Source: Deltaproteobacteria bacterium (GTDB taxonomy: Bacteria; Bdellovibrionota_C; UBA2361; JANWWW01). Taken from it: DNA of 46,428 bases. The notes below the pieces were generated by a model. It worked only from the letters and a program-made list of their open reading frames with translations. It was not told where the DNA came from and ran no database searches. Below, in pieces: positions 17,263 through 25,852 of this stretch. Made by a program: the position numbers and the translations under genes. The stretch is from the NCBI GenBank assembly GCA_025055295.1, contig JANWWW010000005.1, positions 1 through 46,428 of the forward strand, given 5' to 3'. Every line of letters starts with the position of its first letter. The first letter of the stretch is position 1.

Positions 17263-18108
17263 CTAACCTACTATTACAGTAACGAACAAAACTGTTAAAA
17301 AAAGAGACAAATTTTTTACAGCATTACACGAAGCTTCTTTGGATAGCGTAAAAATTAAATGAGCTGATGCTATTAGAGAGCTTAAGAGTGTAAGCGACAC
17401 CAAAAAAAACGAAATAAAATTCCTGTTGAAAATCAAAAGTTGAAAATTAAGCCATATTAAGACCAAGCCTGATAACATTACCCAAATTAAAAAAAACTTC
17501 TTATTTTTTTCGTTGAAACCAATTTTAAACCCTGCTCTTTCATAATCATCTTTAAAAAAAACGCTCAAAGCTGTAAAGTGTGGAATTTGCCAAAAGGCAA
17601 CTATCAGAAACAATAAAAATGCCGGATCTGTTACGACCGGACTAGCGCACAGTGCCCCTCCAAGCACCGGCAAACTCCCCGGAAGAGTACCGACTATTAA
17701 AGCCCATACTGTCTTCTTTTTTAAAGGTGTGTACACAAAATTATAAAGAAAACATGTTATCAATGACAAAACGGAAGCCGTAGTGGAAAAATGTCCAAGC
17801 ATGAGAGCGGAAATACCACATAGTAGGCAGCCGATAATATACCCCAATCTATGTGAAAGTCTGCTCGAAGCAAACAAACGGGTCCGAGTGCGTTCCATTA
17901 ATGAGTCTTCATATCTTTCAATCGCCTGATTTAGAATACTAGCGCCACAACTGCTTAGAAAAACCGACATAAAAATGATAAAGGCCCTAACTGGCTCTAC
18001 CTCCCCTTCGTTCAATACGTAACCAGTGAAAGCGCTAAGAGAAACCAATAAGGAAATTTTCATTTTAAACAAACTTAAAAACGAAAAACCTCGCATCTGG
18101 TTACTCAT
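17263..18108 (-). CDS. ctaB: Heme O synthase (protoheme IX farnesyltransferase)
   Basis: An integral-membrane UbiA-family prenyltransferase that adds farnesyl to heme b to make heme O for heme-copper oxidases. It has 281 residues and about eight or nine hydrophobic segments. The first Asp-rich region is N60-QAIERYED-SLMERTRTR, matching the CtaB/COX10 form (N...R..D..M.RT..R). The second is FFKDDYERAGFKI. TLPGSLPVLGG is the family's PG-P-x-x-G segment. Its start overlaps the end of the ppiD-like gene by eight bases, so it is the last gene of that unit. It implies an aerobic respiratory chain with heme O or heme A. Confidence 0.9.
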   Translation of the reverse strand: MSNQMRGFSFLSLFKMKISLLVSLSAFTGYVLNEGEVEPVRAFIIFMSVFLSSCGASILNQAIERYEDSLMERTRTRLFASSRLSHRLGYIIGCLLCGISALMLGHFSTTASVLSLITCFLYNFVYTPLKKKTVWALIVGTLPGSLPVLGGALCASPVVTDPAFLLFLIVAFWQIPHFTALSVFFKDDYERAGFKIGFNEKNKKFFLIWVMLSGLVLIWLNFQLLIFNRNFISFFLVSLTLLSSLIASAHLIFTLSKEASCNAVKNLSLFLTVLFVTVIVG

Positions 18109-19813
18109 ACCGTGACAAGTTTTCAGACACTACTTCTATCTTATGTCGTTTGACTAACTCTACAATTTCTTTTAACGGAAGATTATTCAGTTTAGATCGA
18201 AGGGTAGTTTTAAGCTCTTCTATGTTTTGAATTCTTCCTATTTGTTCGTCCTGTTTCGGGATTTCAACGTCAGTTATTAGAACCGCTGTTACAATCCCTT
18301 CATTCTCAAAAGGACCATACAGCCCTACTTTGGGTTTTATGTCAAATAGCAGTCCATAATCAAAGATTGTTTTACGAGTAAAAGTTTCTTCCAACGGCTT
18401 CAAGGCCCTTAGTTGAGTTTCCACATTTTTTAGCTCCTCCTTATTCGTGATTTCTTTGTTGGCCAAGGCATTGACAAGATCCAGTACTAATTTTCTTTGT
18501 TTTTGACTAACAAGCACTTTCACTATACGGTCCCTGACTTCATCTAACTGAAGAGGCCTACTGGGGTAAACTTCTCTAACATAAACAAACTTTAATTTCT
18601 CATCTTCTAAAAAAAAGTAAAGGCCCGGTTCCATTTTTGCCATCCCTTTCGAAATATTTTTTAAAAAATACTCATCTTTTTGCTCAAAATTTTGTTCCAC
18701 CATTAAACCATATTGCCCCATCACTGACATGACTTCTCCTCGCGGAACGTCGCTCGCGACATCCTTCAAAAGCTTGGTAGTTTCGTCTTTAGTATATTCC
18801 AACAAAACCTTGTTTTTGATTGAGGCGTAATCAGGATATAGACCCTTTGTTATTTCTTTTACGAAACAAATACCTGGCCCGGTTGGGAAAATCTGAGGAC
18901 CATAGAACTCGTTACCTTTAGGCGTATCTTCAAAAGTAGCCTTAAATTCTGTTTCACTGAACCACCTTGAACCCACCGAATGTCTGAGATCAAGTCTTTC
19001 AAGATCCTTCTTAAAATCCTCAAGGGAGGCTTTATTCAGAACGCGGACGGTTCCCTCGTCTTCAATTTTGAAGTTATACATCTCGCAGAGTACCCGGTCA
19101 TCTTCTTTGAACCTTTCCTTGTTCAGCATATAAAACTCTTCAAGATCATTTTCAGACACAGGGAATTTTTGATGTAACACAGATAGATCAACCTGCCCCA
19201 ATGCAATTTGGGCAAGAGGGATTGTCATAAATTGATTCAAATTTTCTTCGTAGTAAGTCTCTACCTCCGTTTCATCAGGCCCTGGCACAGGAATATCACC
19301 GATTTTGAAAAAGAAATCTTTTCCGCTATATCTTACAAAAAGACCATTTACGGCTTTACTTAAGTAACCATCGAATAAGCCTAAATCCTGAAATAGTCGT
19401 TCTACCGATGTCATAAGGGAGTGGTCAAGCAATGCTCTTTCGAAAATTTCTTTCGTTGTGCCCAACCTCAAAAGCACGTACTCAAAATTAGCATCCTTAA
19501 ATTGACTCGCGTAAAACTGACTTGCTAATAAAGAGGATCCTCGAAATCCCAACACTTTTAAAGCCTCAACTTGCGTTACAAAATCTAAAACGAAATGCCT
19601 AACATCGCTCTCCTCTTCCACAAGCTCAGCATTCGAGTAAATACGAGCGTATTTTTTAAAATCCTCCGTTGAAAAAACCTCTTTATTTTCAACTAAAACA
19701 AGAGGAAAGCTCTCCTTTTTTTCAGGTTCTATAAAGGTAACTCCAACAGAGCTAAGCGCAAAAGCAATGACAAGAATTAATGTTACTATAAATACTGTCC
19801 TTTTTTTCTTCAT
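18101..19813 (-). CDS. PpiD-like membrane-anchored periplasmic folding factor
   Basis: 570 residues with a single N-terminal membrane anchor (6-27) and a long exported part. The repeated VSENDLEEFYMLNKERFKEDDRVLCEMY pattern, the YYEENLNQF helix and RPLQLDEVRDRIVKVLV match the SurA/PpiD layout (helical chaperone parts around parvulin-type rotamase segments). The length is near that of PpiD (about 620). I cannot confirm an active parvulin domain; the middle part (about 255-330) is diverged. TATAAT on the minus strand (19832-19837) lies 18 bases before the ATG. It overlaps ctaB, suggesting cotranscription. The likely role is assisting folding of exported proteins at the inner membrane. Confidence 0.7.
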   Translation of the reverse strand: MKKKRTVFIVTLILVIAFALSSVGVTFIEPEKKESFPLVLVENKEVFSTEDFKKYARIYSNAELVEEESDVRHFVLDFVTQVEALKVLGFRGSSLLASQFYASQFKDANFEYVLLRLGTTKEIFERALLDHSLMTSVERLFQDLGLFDGYLSKAVNGLFVRYSGKDFFFKIGDIPVPGPDETEVETYYEENLNQFMTIPLAQIALGQVDLSVLHQKFPVSENDLEEFYMLNKERFKEDDRVLCEMYNFKIEDEGTVRVLNKASLEDFKKDLERLDLRHSVGSRWFSETEFKATFEDTPKGNEFYGPQIFPTGPGICFVKEITKGLYPDYASIKNKVLLEYTKDETTKLLKDVASDVPRGEVMSVMGQYGLMVEQNFEQKDEYFLKNISKGMAKMEPGLYFFLEDEKLKFVYVREVYPSRPLQLDEVRDRIVKVLVSQKQRKLVLDLVNALANKEITNKEELKNVETQLRALKPLEETFTRKTIFDYGLLFDIKPKVGLYGPFENEGIVTAVLITDVEIPKQDEQIGRIQNIEELKTTLRSKLNNLPLKEIVELVKRHKIEVVSENLSRYE

Positions 19814-19890
19814 TCTGTTTGGGCCTTAATGATTATATTCTCTACTGACAAAAATAACATTAACCTAATTTTTTTTAACAAGGGGGTTTG

Positions 19891-20634
19891 CTAATTTGTT
19901 GATCTGTTTGATTGAGAACTTTCCACATGTTCGGCGGTATTCAACAGGAAGCTTGCACCTTGTGGCAGTTCTAAACCTAGAACTCTTGATATCCCATCTA
20001 AAAACATGAATTGAACTGGAACTGAACAAACCACCTGAGGGACTTTTGGTGGATAATTAAGGGTGAAAACCCCACAACTAACGCCGTACTGACAACCTTC
20101 ATTATCGGAAAGGCAAAAAGCAGATACTCTTTTTGTCAGTTTTGAGTTATTGAGCAAGAGCCTCAAAATGACGATAAATTTAATATCTGCCGCCCTGGTA
20201 TTGTGAAAATCAACCTGTGAACAAAGGGGACTTTCCATCGAACTTGCTTGACATTGAGAAGGTAAGCGTAGATTTGGATCACTATATGATTCAAGTCCCG
20301 TAAGATACGCTACTAATCCGTCAACATAATCAGATGTTAGCATGCCTTCTTGCAAGGTTGGGTCAAAAGGTTCGACAAATGCCTCCAAATTAGTTAAATC
20401 TTCCAACAGCTGAATCGAAACACAGCATAAAGGAGGCGGGCTTTGCGAATCACATTCACTGCACTCGAGGTAGTGCTCCACCCTTTCTGAAAGAGCAATC
20501 TTAAATGCTTTGTAAAACAAAGATCTAACTACCTGACTTTGCACCAGAACATAAATTCCTTCTGTCACACATAGTATCAAGAAAAAGGCAATTATGATTG
20601 AAATTGACAACCAAACCAAATGAACACCTTTCAT
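19891..20634 (-). CDS. Cys-rich protein with N-terminal membrane anchor, unknown
   Basis: 247 residues. One hydrophobic segment (about 7-33, ISIIIAFFLILCVTEGIYVL) is followed by QSQVVRSLFYKAFKIALSE, which recalls TadE-like pseudopilins but is not decisive. The exported part has at least ten cysteines in close pairs (YLECSEC at about 57-60, PLCC near 69-70, then SQC, PLC, AFC, EGC, SCG, VCS), suggesting several disulfides. It lies between a HDOD-like gene and the ppiD-like gene on the same strand, spaced about 65-80 bases from each. An envelope function supported by the neighbouring foldase is plausible. No family is recognised. Confidence 0.6.
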   Translation of the reverse strand: MKGVHLVWLSISIIIAFFLILCVTEGIYVLVQSQVVRSLFYKAFKIALSERVEHYLECSECDSQSPPPLCCVSIQLLEDLTNLEAFVEPFDPTLQEGMLTSDYVDGLVAYLTGLESYSDPNLRLPSQCQASSMESPLCSQVDFHNTRAADIKFIVILRLLLNNSKLTKRVSAFCLSDNEGCQYGVSCGVFTLNYPPKVPQVVCSVPVQFMFLDGISRVLGLELPQGASFLLNTAEHVESSQSNRSTN

Positions 20635-20699
20635 TTAAAATTTTTAGTTTAACCTAAAAACTTTCGCCACAAGTCAAACGCCTCTAATCCTTAAAAAAT

Positions 20700-21596
20700 T
20701 CAGTCAAGATTAAGCATTTCATCTAAAGCTTCTTCGGAGGAAAACTTAAAGGGCTGATTTTTCATCTCCGCAAGAAACCACGGATTCTCAGGGTTTTCTT
20801 TAATCTTTTTTATTTTCTCGAGCATTGCGTCAATAGCTTCATCATCGAGAAGAAAGTTTTCTTTGGTTATATATTTTGCCGGGTCTTCTTTGAGAAAAAG
20901 CTGAACCCAAAAATGAAAATTGGCGATCCTCTCAGACTCTTTAGAGCCTGAGTCGTGAGAAAGTAAGCCCAAAAGAAAAGCTTCACTAAGCCGTCTTCCA
21001 AAACCTAACTTATGCACCAATTCCGCAGTAATGGCAGCGGAGGTTACTCCAAAAAGAGCTGTTTCAACCTCTGGCAAAGACAGGCACTTCTCTTTTTGAA
21101 TCCTTTGAAAATATCCACCGAACTGATCCGGTGACTTTAAGTACAGGACAGCCATACTGCTTGGAACAAGCGATCCATACAGCGTTCCAAAAAAAAGCCC
21201 AAGCTCCGGAATATAATAACCCAGTATTTCGGAAATTGCGGAGGTGACTGAAACGACCTTGCCAAATTTTTGCCTTAAAGGCTCATCAATCGTCTTAATT
21301 GCTTTACGAGAGGCAAAAAATGACGCAATTATGGAGGCACAGGTATTCGGCTTAACTTTTGTGATGATGTCTTCATAAGATTCCGCCTCAAAACCTAAAT
21401 AAAGTTCGCAATACTCTCTGAAGGCAAGGGTCAATAAATTAGAACCTAAAGCTCTTTTAACGCTAAATCTTGAAAATTCACTATAATCATCATTGCCCAT
21501 TAAAAAATCTGCGTAACAACTTCTAATTGTTTCGGATACGGTTTCGTGAGCGCCAAGAAATCTGTCAACAGGATCAATCAGCTCTTTATTTGACAC
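20700..21596 (-). CDS. HDOD-like domain protein
   Basis: 298 residues, no signal sequence. Residues 70-215 follow the HDOD order: helices with an SVTSAISEILGYYIPELGL block, then LFFGTLYGSLVPSSMAVLYLKSPDQFGGYFQ, then LPEVETALFGVTSAAITAELVHKLGFGRRLSEAF. This corresponds to the family's 'GLLHDIG..., P..Y, E...G..HA.VGA.LL..WG.P..L..A' pattern with most ligand residues lost, as is usual for HDOD. These proteins often act in signalling or motility control. The extra C-terminal 70 residues are acidic helices. It starts three bases after the plsC stop. Assignment rests on pattern only and the function is unknown. Confidence 0.5.
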   Translation of the reverse strand: MSNKELIDPVDRFLGAHETVSETIRSCYADFLMGNDDYSEFSRFSVKRALGSNLLTLAFREYCELYLGFEAESYEDIITKVKPNTCASIIASFFASRKAIKTIDEPLRQKFGKVVSVTSAISEILGYYIPELGLFFGTLYGSLVPSSMAVLYLKSPDQFGGYFQRIQKEKCLSLPEVETALFGVTSAAITAELVHKLGFGRRLSEAFLLGLLSHDSGSKESERIANFHFWVQLFLKEDPAKYITKENFLLDDEAIDAMLEKIKKIKENPENPWFLAEMKNQPFKFSSEEALDEMLNLD

Positions 21597-21599
21597 TTG

Positions 21600-22457
21600 C
21601 TAAATTTTATAAATTTTGCGTGATCTGTAACAGTCAAAAGTGTTCAACATGTTCTCAAAAATCTTATCGATAAACAAACTTGGATCATGAAGCGATGCGT
21701 CAAAAATTTCAGGTTTTAACATAATCATTTCTGATTGACAGTTGTTGTGTCCTATTTTCCCGAATTTGTGGTTCTCGGTAAACACCACTGGAACGATACA
21801 GGCTTTTTTCAGGGCAGTTAGGCACACACTTAGCCCCGTTGATTTGAAATTTTTAAGATTCCCGTCTTTTGATCGAGTGCCTTCAGGAAATATTGCTATA
21901 CCCAGCTCCTCCAAAGGAACAGTAGTGATAAGGTCAGCGACTTTTTCTGAGATTATCCTTATAGCCTCAGACGGTGCGCTTCTATCAATGGGTATGCCAT
22001 TATACCGTTTTATAAAAACGGAAATCGTGGGAGTCCATAAGAGCTCTTTTTTTGCCACGAAAAAAATTCTTCGTTTTGGAAAAGACAATACTATTGAGGA
22101 AATGTCAAAAGCGCTTTGATGATTGGAGACAACCACTAGAGGCAGGTTTTTAGTTGGCAAGTAAATCTCCATGTCCGCTGATAAGTCATGGTCAAGATTT
22201 AGATAACTTTTTTTCACAAAACATCCAGTCAGGTGGTAAAGAATAGAGTGACAGGCAAAACATAAGTTTAAAAGAGCTCTTTGCATCCGATGAATCTGAA
22301 AGAAGGACAGAAAATAAACATAAGGATGATAAAAAATCAGCAAAAGGACAAACATGGCCTGAAATGCCAAAACCCGTAAATTCTCTGAAAATTTAACGAT
22401 TTTTTGATATAATACTGAAAGTGAAAATTCTCCTCTTTTTTTTTCTTCTTTCGACAT
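21600..22457 (-). CDS. plsC: 1-acyl-sn-glycerol-3-phosphate acyltransferase
   Basis: Adds the second acyl chain to lysophosphatidic acid to form phosphatidic acid at the inner membrane. Acyltransferase motif I NHQSAFD is at 112-118, giving the H-x4-D catalytic pair. Motif III FPEGTRS is at 190-196. An N-terminal hydrophobic region (about 30-55) would anchor it. At 285 residues it is a little longer than E. coli PlsC (245), mainly at the N-terminus. The start lies inside the 5' end of the divergent DUF3108 gene, so the two genes overlap head to head by 37 bases. It probably leads the minus-strand run through the HDOD-like gene. The family is secure. Confidence 0.88.
   Translation of the reverse strand: MSKEEKKRGEFSLSVLYQKIVKFSENLRVLAFQAMFVLLLIFYHPYVYFLSFFQIHRMQRALLNLCFACHSILYHLTGCFVKKSYLNLDHDLSADMEIYLPTKNLPLVVVSNHQSAFDISSIVLSFPKRRIFFVAKKELLWTPTISVFIKRYNGIPIDRSAPSEAIRIISEKVADLITTVPLEELGIAIFPEGTRSKDGNLKNFKSTGLSVCLTALKKACIVPVVFTENHKFGKIGHNNCQSEMIMLKPEIFDASLHDPSLFIDKIFENMLNTFDCYRSRKIYKI
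22405..22413 (+). promoter_or_regulatory. Extended -10 of the DUF3108 gene
   Basis: TGATATAAT is a full extended -10 box (TGn-TATAAT) ending eight bases before the GTG at 22421. A leaderless transcript is predicted. The -35 is weak, as expected for an extended -10 promoter. Confidence 0.5.
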
Positions 22458-23140
22458 ATGCGTATGAAATTCTAGAAGGCATTTACAAGTATGACATTAG
22501 CTGGGAGAATCTTAAAGCCGGAGAAGCGGTCATTCAAATAGAAAAACAAGGATCAGATTATGTTTTAAGGGTCAGTGGCAAAACCGCTAATTGGCTCAGA
22601 CCCTTCTATTACTTAAGCTACAAAGCCGAGGTCTTAATGAAAAAAGATTTTAGCCTTGTTAAGGGCACGGCGATCAAAAACGACAAAAAAGAGGATGAAG
22701 TAATTGTGTACACCAGATATAACGACTCCTTAAAAATTGAAAGAACAGTTTTTAAAAAGAAATTCAAAAAAGAAACAAGCCACATTAAGGAGCTTAATGC
22801 AGCCTGGGATCCTTTTAGTTCAGCGATAGCAGCATTGCTGGAAAACTGGTCTTTTGGGAAAAAAAGCCGCTATTTTGTTAGTAACGGCAAAACCGAGTAT
22901 GAAATAAACTTAGAAGTCATTAACGAAAAACCTGTATCCACTTCGGAGAAAATAGTGACTTTAAAACCAATTATTAAAAGTCAAAACACTAAGCAAATAA
23001 AAAAATTAAAACAAGTTACGATTAAACTTAAATCAGAAAATGGATTTAATTTTGTCGATGAAATAAGGTCTAAAGTGTTTATAGGTAGTGTTTATTTCAA
23101 ATTAAAATCTATTGATCCCATAAAGACCAGTTTTATCTAG
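22421..23140 (+). CDS. DUF3108-like exported protein
   Basis: 239 residues with a short signal peptide (KILLFFFLLSTYA, about 1-15). The mature part begins ILEGIYKYDISWENLKAGEAVIQIE, the typical opening of DUF3108 proteins (a beta-rich domain that starts with L-x-Y-x-V-x-W-x-G-x-x-x-G). LRPFYYLSYKAEVLMKKDFSLV and the later WDPFSSAIAAL block continue that pattern. Family members are periplasmic and of unknown function. The remaining third is basic. The start is GTG with an extended -10 immediately upstream. It overlaps the 5' end of plsC on the other strand. Family placement is by recall of the pattern. Confidence 0.65.
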   Translation: MKILLFFFLLSTYAYEILEGIYKYDISWENLKAGEAVIQIEKQGSDYVLRVSGKTANWLRPFYYLSYKAEVLMKKDFSLVKGTAIKNDKKEDEVIVYTRYNDSLKIERTVFKKKFKKETSHIKELNAAWDPFSSAIAALLENWSFGKKSRYFVSNGKTEYEINLEVINEKPVSTSEKIVTLKPIIKSQNTKQIKKLKQVTIKLKSENGFNFVDEIRSKVFIGSVYFKLKSIDPIKTSFI

Positions 23141-23488
23141 GCAAACCTTAAGTTTCTGGAAAGCCTAGTCAGATAAAAAGTTCGTATTCCAGGTAGTGAG
23201 AAAAAATCCGAAAGTTTTAATTGAATTTTAAAACAAGGTAATTCGGAATTTGACGTTTTTAAAGGAGAGTGTGCTCGGTTCTTATGGCAAATATGTAAAA
23301 AGGTTTTCAGGATTCCCAAACTTGAAATTGTATTGCGTTCTGCATGCTTCCGTGGTTAATTCAAAAAATCTAAACCTTTAGGTCAGGACTTTCTGGGGGT
23401 AATCCAACGGTTTTTCAACAACATAATCACAAAATACGATCCTTGTGTATTTATGAGCAAGGCCGATTACTTTATCGGCTGCTGTGTT
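23141..23488. other. Spacer with a stable hairpin
   Basis: About 350 bases between convergent genes. I see no coding frame of note. The only structure is the hairpin at 23456-23483, listed separately. Confidence 0.5.
23456..23483. terminator. Hairpin between convergent genes (possible terminator)
   Basis: The arms AGCA-(AG)-GCCGAT and ATCGGCTGCT pair over ten bases around a six-base loop, with a two-base bulge. It lies between the ends of the DUF3108 gene (plus) and the small gene at 23489 (minus). The following sequences (TGTTTT on plus) lack a long T run, so the terminator role is tentative. Confidence 0.4.
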
Positions 23489-23836
23489 TTACGAACTCTG
23501 CCACATTTGTCCCGCATTTATACCATCCTGAAAAGCTTCTTGCATGACAGTACTCCCATCGCCTTTCACTCGATCAAATAAGCCGGCTAAAACTCCCCCG
23601 ATTAGTAACAAAGCTGCTTCTTCTGCCACCGGCTCTCCAACCCTGCCATGTCTTGCTGAAACTTTTTTTTGTAATTCGTCGACAAGAGAATTCAATAACT
23701 GCCAAGCTCTGTCTGAGTCTCTTGAAACTGCAGAATGCCCCAAGCGCTCGAACATATTCCGAATACTTTCCCAACTTTTTGACTGCAGGTCATATCCTTC
23801 ATTAGCCGAATGACCATTAACATAAACCCTTTCCAT
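23489..23836 (-). CDS. Small unknown protein
   Basis: 115 residues from the ATG at 23836. The frame also opens at TTG 23860 and ATG 23857, but a TTGCTA-18-TAAAAT promoter with TGGTAAAAT lies over those codons and ends 11 bases before ATG 23836, so I choose the later start. The product begins MERVYVNGHSANEGY, contains a helical SWESIRNMFERLGH segment and ends in an Ala/Gly-rich helix (AALLLIGGVLAGLFDRVKGD) and a Gln-rich tail. It has no signal peptide. By eye its GC content is higher than that of its neighbours. Divergent from lysC. No family is recognised. Confidence 0.55.
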   Translation of the reverse strand: MERVYVNGHSANEGYDLQSKSWESIRNMFERLGHSAVSRDSDRAWQLLNSLVDELQKKVSARHGRVGEPVAEEAALLLIGGVLAGLFDRVKGDGSTVMQEAFQDGINAGQMWQSS

Positions 23837-23847
23837 AGTTGATGCGG

Positions 23848-23877
23848 ATTTTACCATCAACCAGTTTTTTTTAGCAA
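23848..23877 (-). promoter_or_regulatory. Promoter of the small gene at 23489-23836
   Basis: Minus strand TTGCTA, 18 bases, then TAAAAT within the extended form TGGTAAAAT. The -10 ends 11 bases before ATG 23836. Confidence 0.5.
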
Positions 23878-23884
23878 TATTTTT

Positions 23885-23912
23885 TTGATTTATATGCTTA
23901 TTATGTTATAAA
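23885..23912 (+). promoter_or_regulatory. Putative lysC operon promoter
   Basis: TTGATT and TATAAA are separated by 16 bases. The start codon is 31 bases after the -10 box, so this transcript would have a leader of about 25 bases, too short for a lysine riboswitch. Confidence 0.5.
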
Positions 23913-23943
23913 ATATCTCGTCCATTAATTAACCAAGAATAGA

Positions 23944-25134
23944 ATGCTGAAAATTCAAAAGTTTGGAGGTACAAGTTTAGGTTCGATTGAACGTATCAAA
24001 CGGGTCGCTGAATTTGTAAAAGAGTCCCTAAAGGAAAGCAAAGTTGTTGTTGTTGCCTCTGCGATGGCAGGTGAAACAGACAAACTAATAAACCTTGCAA
24101 AAGCTGTTACTGAGCTTCCCGATCCTAGAGAACTGGATAGCCTGATGTCTACGGGAGAACAGGTTTCATCCGCCCTGCTTGCTATAGCTCTAAACTGTGT
24201 TGGCGCAAAAGCCCAAAGCCTATTGAGCTCACAGGTAAAAATTTTAACAGACAGCGACTTTAACTGTGCGCAAATAATAGACATAGATAGTTCAAATTTA
24301 TTGGCTCTTCTTCAGGAAGGGATTGTGCCAGTCATTGCAGGCTTTCAAGGAGTTGACGAAAGCGGAAACATCACAACCCTTGGAAGAGGAGGAAGCGACA
24401 CCACCGCGGTTGCCATCGCCTGCGGTTTAAAAGAATTTTTCCCCGAAATCGTGTGTGAGATTTATACTGACGTTGATGGAGTTTATTCAGCCGACCCCAG
24501 AATTATTGAAAATCCGAGGAAATGGAAGTCGGTGTCATACGAGGAAATGCTTGAATTTGCCGGCTCAGGAGCCAAGGTTTTGCATCCCCGATCGGTTGCG
24601 TTAGCGGCAAAATATCAAATTCCAATCGTTGTTAAAAGTTCTTTCACTTTCGTTGAAGGCACGGTTATAACTAGTGAGCAGCTTGAAGCTGAACCAGTGA
24701 GAGGGGTCGCTCTCGATGAAAATCAAGGGCTTCTGACTTTCTCGGTGAAGGATGATCTTTATTTTTTTAAAGTTTTCGACCTGCTTCAAGAAATTTTTAT
24801 AGACATAATCAGCCTTGTCCGAAAAAACGGTGAATTAATCGTAAGCCTTACAACACGTAAAGTTGATCTTGAGAAAGCAAAAAGATTAATAGTTTCACTG
24901 CCCTCAAATTCCGTTCAGCTTATTGATGCTCGACCGGACGTTTCTAAAGTGACAATAATAGGGTTAGGCATGTTAAGCCAACACGGCATTGCAAATTCAA
25001 TATTTGATGCGCTTCATCGTGAAGGCATCTCACCACTTGTGATTTCCACCTCTGAAATTAAAATATCCATAATAGTCAACAGGCAACACGGCGAAAGAGC
25101 CTGTAGAACTATTCACGCAAATTTCAATTTGTAA
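23944..25134 (+). CDS. lysC: Aspartate kinase
   Basis: Phosphorylates aspartate in the first step to lysine, diaminopimelate, threonine and methionine. KFGGTSLGSIERIKRVA at the N-terminus is the kinase signature, and TTLGRGGSDTTAVAIA around 140-155 is the nucleotide/substrate loop. TDVDGVYSADPR is also typical. The C-terminal third (about 260-396) carries two ACT-type regulatory segments (LLTFSVKDDLYFF and VTIIGLGMLSQHG), the usual site of feedback inhibition. At 396 residues it is the monofunctional class. It leads a four-gene operon with dapB, dapA and asd. Identity is secure. Confidence 0.95.
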   Translation: MLKIQKFGGTSLGSIERIKRVAEFVKESLKESKVVVVASAMAGETDKLINLAKAVTELPDPRELDSLMSTGEQVSSALLAIALNCVGAKAQSLLSSQVKILTDSDFNCAQIIDIDSSNLLALLQEGIVPVIAGFQGVDESGNITTLGRGGSDTTAVAIACGLKEFFPEIVCEIYTDVDGVYSADPRIIENPRKWKSVSYEEMLEFAGSGAKVLHPRSVALAAKYQIPIVVKSSFTFVEGTVITSEQLEAEPVRGVALDENQGLLTFSVKDDLYFFKVFDLLQEIFIDIISLVRKNGELIVSLTTRKVDLEKAKRLIVSLPSNSVQLIDARPDVSKVTIIGLGMLSQHGIANSIFDALHREGISPLVISTSEIKISIIVNRQHGERACRTIHANFNL

Positions 25135-25147
25135 ATAATTTGTAAAA

Positions 25148-25852
25148 ATGAAATCAGTCCTGGTTGGCGTCGGAAAAATGGGTGTTGAAATAAAAAGGTT
25201 GCTTGCAAAAAGAGGGCACTCAATCATTGCAGAATTTTCAAAAAAAACCATTAGTGATTTTCCCCCTAATGTTGATTTTGACATTATTTTCGATTTCACC
25301 ACAGCAGAAGCTTTCCTCGAGAATTTCAAGTTGTACGCTTTCGTGGGTAAACCTGTGGTTGTAGGAACAACCGGTTGGTTGTCACACCTTAATGAAGTCA
25401 TAGAGCTCTTTAGCCAAAAAGGTGTCAGTCTTATGCACGGATCAAATTTTTCGCTTGGTGTAAATCTGTTTTTCAAAGTTTTGGAGAAAACGGGACAACT
25501 AATTTCTCAAACGCGTTTTTACGATACCGCTATAATTGAAATTCATCATAATCAAAAAAAAGATGCTCCGAGCGGCACAGCTATTAAGCTTTCTGATATC
25601 CTTCTAAAGATGGGTTTGCATCCGACGATATCATCATCAAGAGTCGGTCACATTTTTGGAGATCACATAGTGTTGTTTGACTCTATGACCGATAGCATCG
25701 AACTTAAACATCACGCTAAAAACAGGGAAGGATTTGCCCTTGGCGCTGTTATGGCGGGAGAATACTTATTGAATAATCCGGGAATTTTTGAATATTCCGA
25801 AATTTTTGATAGAATCGTTGAATGGCATTCAAATGGAACTTCCGGGGTTTAG
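25148..25852 (+). CDS. dapB: 4-hydroxy-tetrahydrodipicolinate reductase
   Basis: NAD(P)H-dependent reductase that forms tetrahydrodipicolinate, a step to diaminopimelate and lysine. The N-terminal VGVGKMGVEIKRLL is the dinucleotide-binding turn. The signature EIHHNQKKDAPSGTAI (about 134-149) contains the catalytic His pair and the Lys. TTGW supplies the usual second cofactor segment. At 234 residues it is slightly shorter than E. coli DapB (273), as in many compact versions. It starts 13 bases after lysC with no evident Shine-Dalgarno sequence, and its end overlaps dapA by 31 bases. Confidence 0.94.
   Translation: MKSVLVGVGKMGVEIKRLLAKRGHSIIAEFSKKTISDFPPNVDFDIIFDFTTAEAFLENFKLYAFVGKPVVVGTTGWLSHLNEVIELFSQKGVSLMHGSNFSLGVNLFFKVLEKTGQLISQTRFYDTAIIEIHHNQKKDAPSGTAIKLSDILLKMGLHPTISSSRVGHIFGDHIVLFDSMTDSIELKHHAKNREGFALGAVMAGEYLLNNPGIFEYSEIFDRIVEWHSNGTSGV

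Noticed and set aside
23944-23944. Lysine riboswitch before lysC
   Set aside because: The predicted leader is about 25 bases, far too short for that structure.
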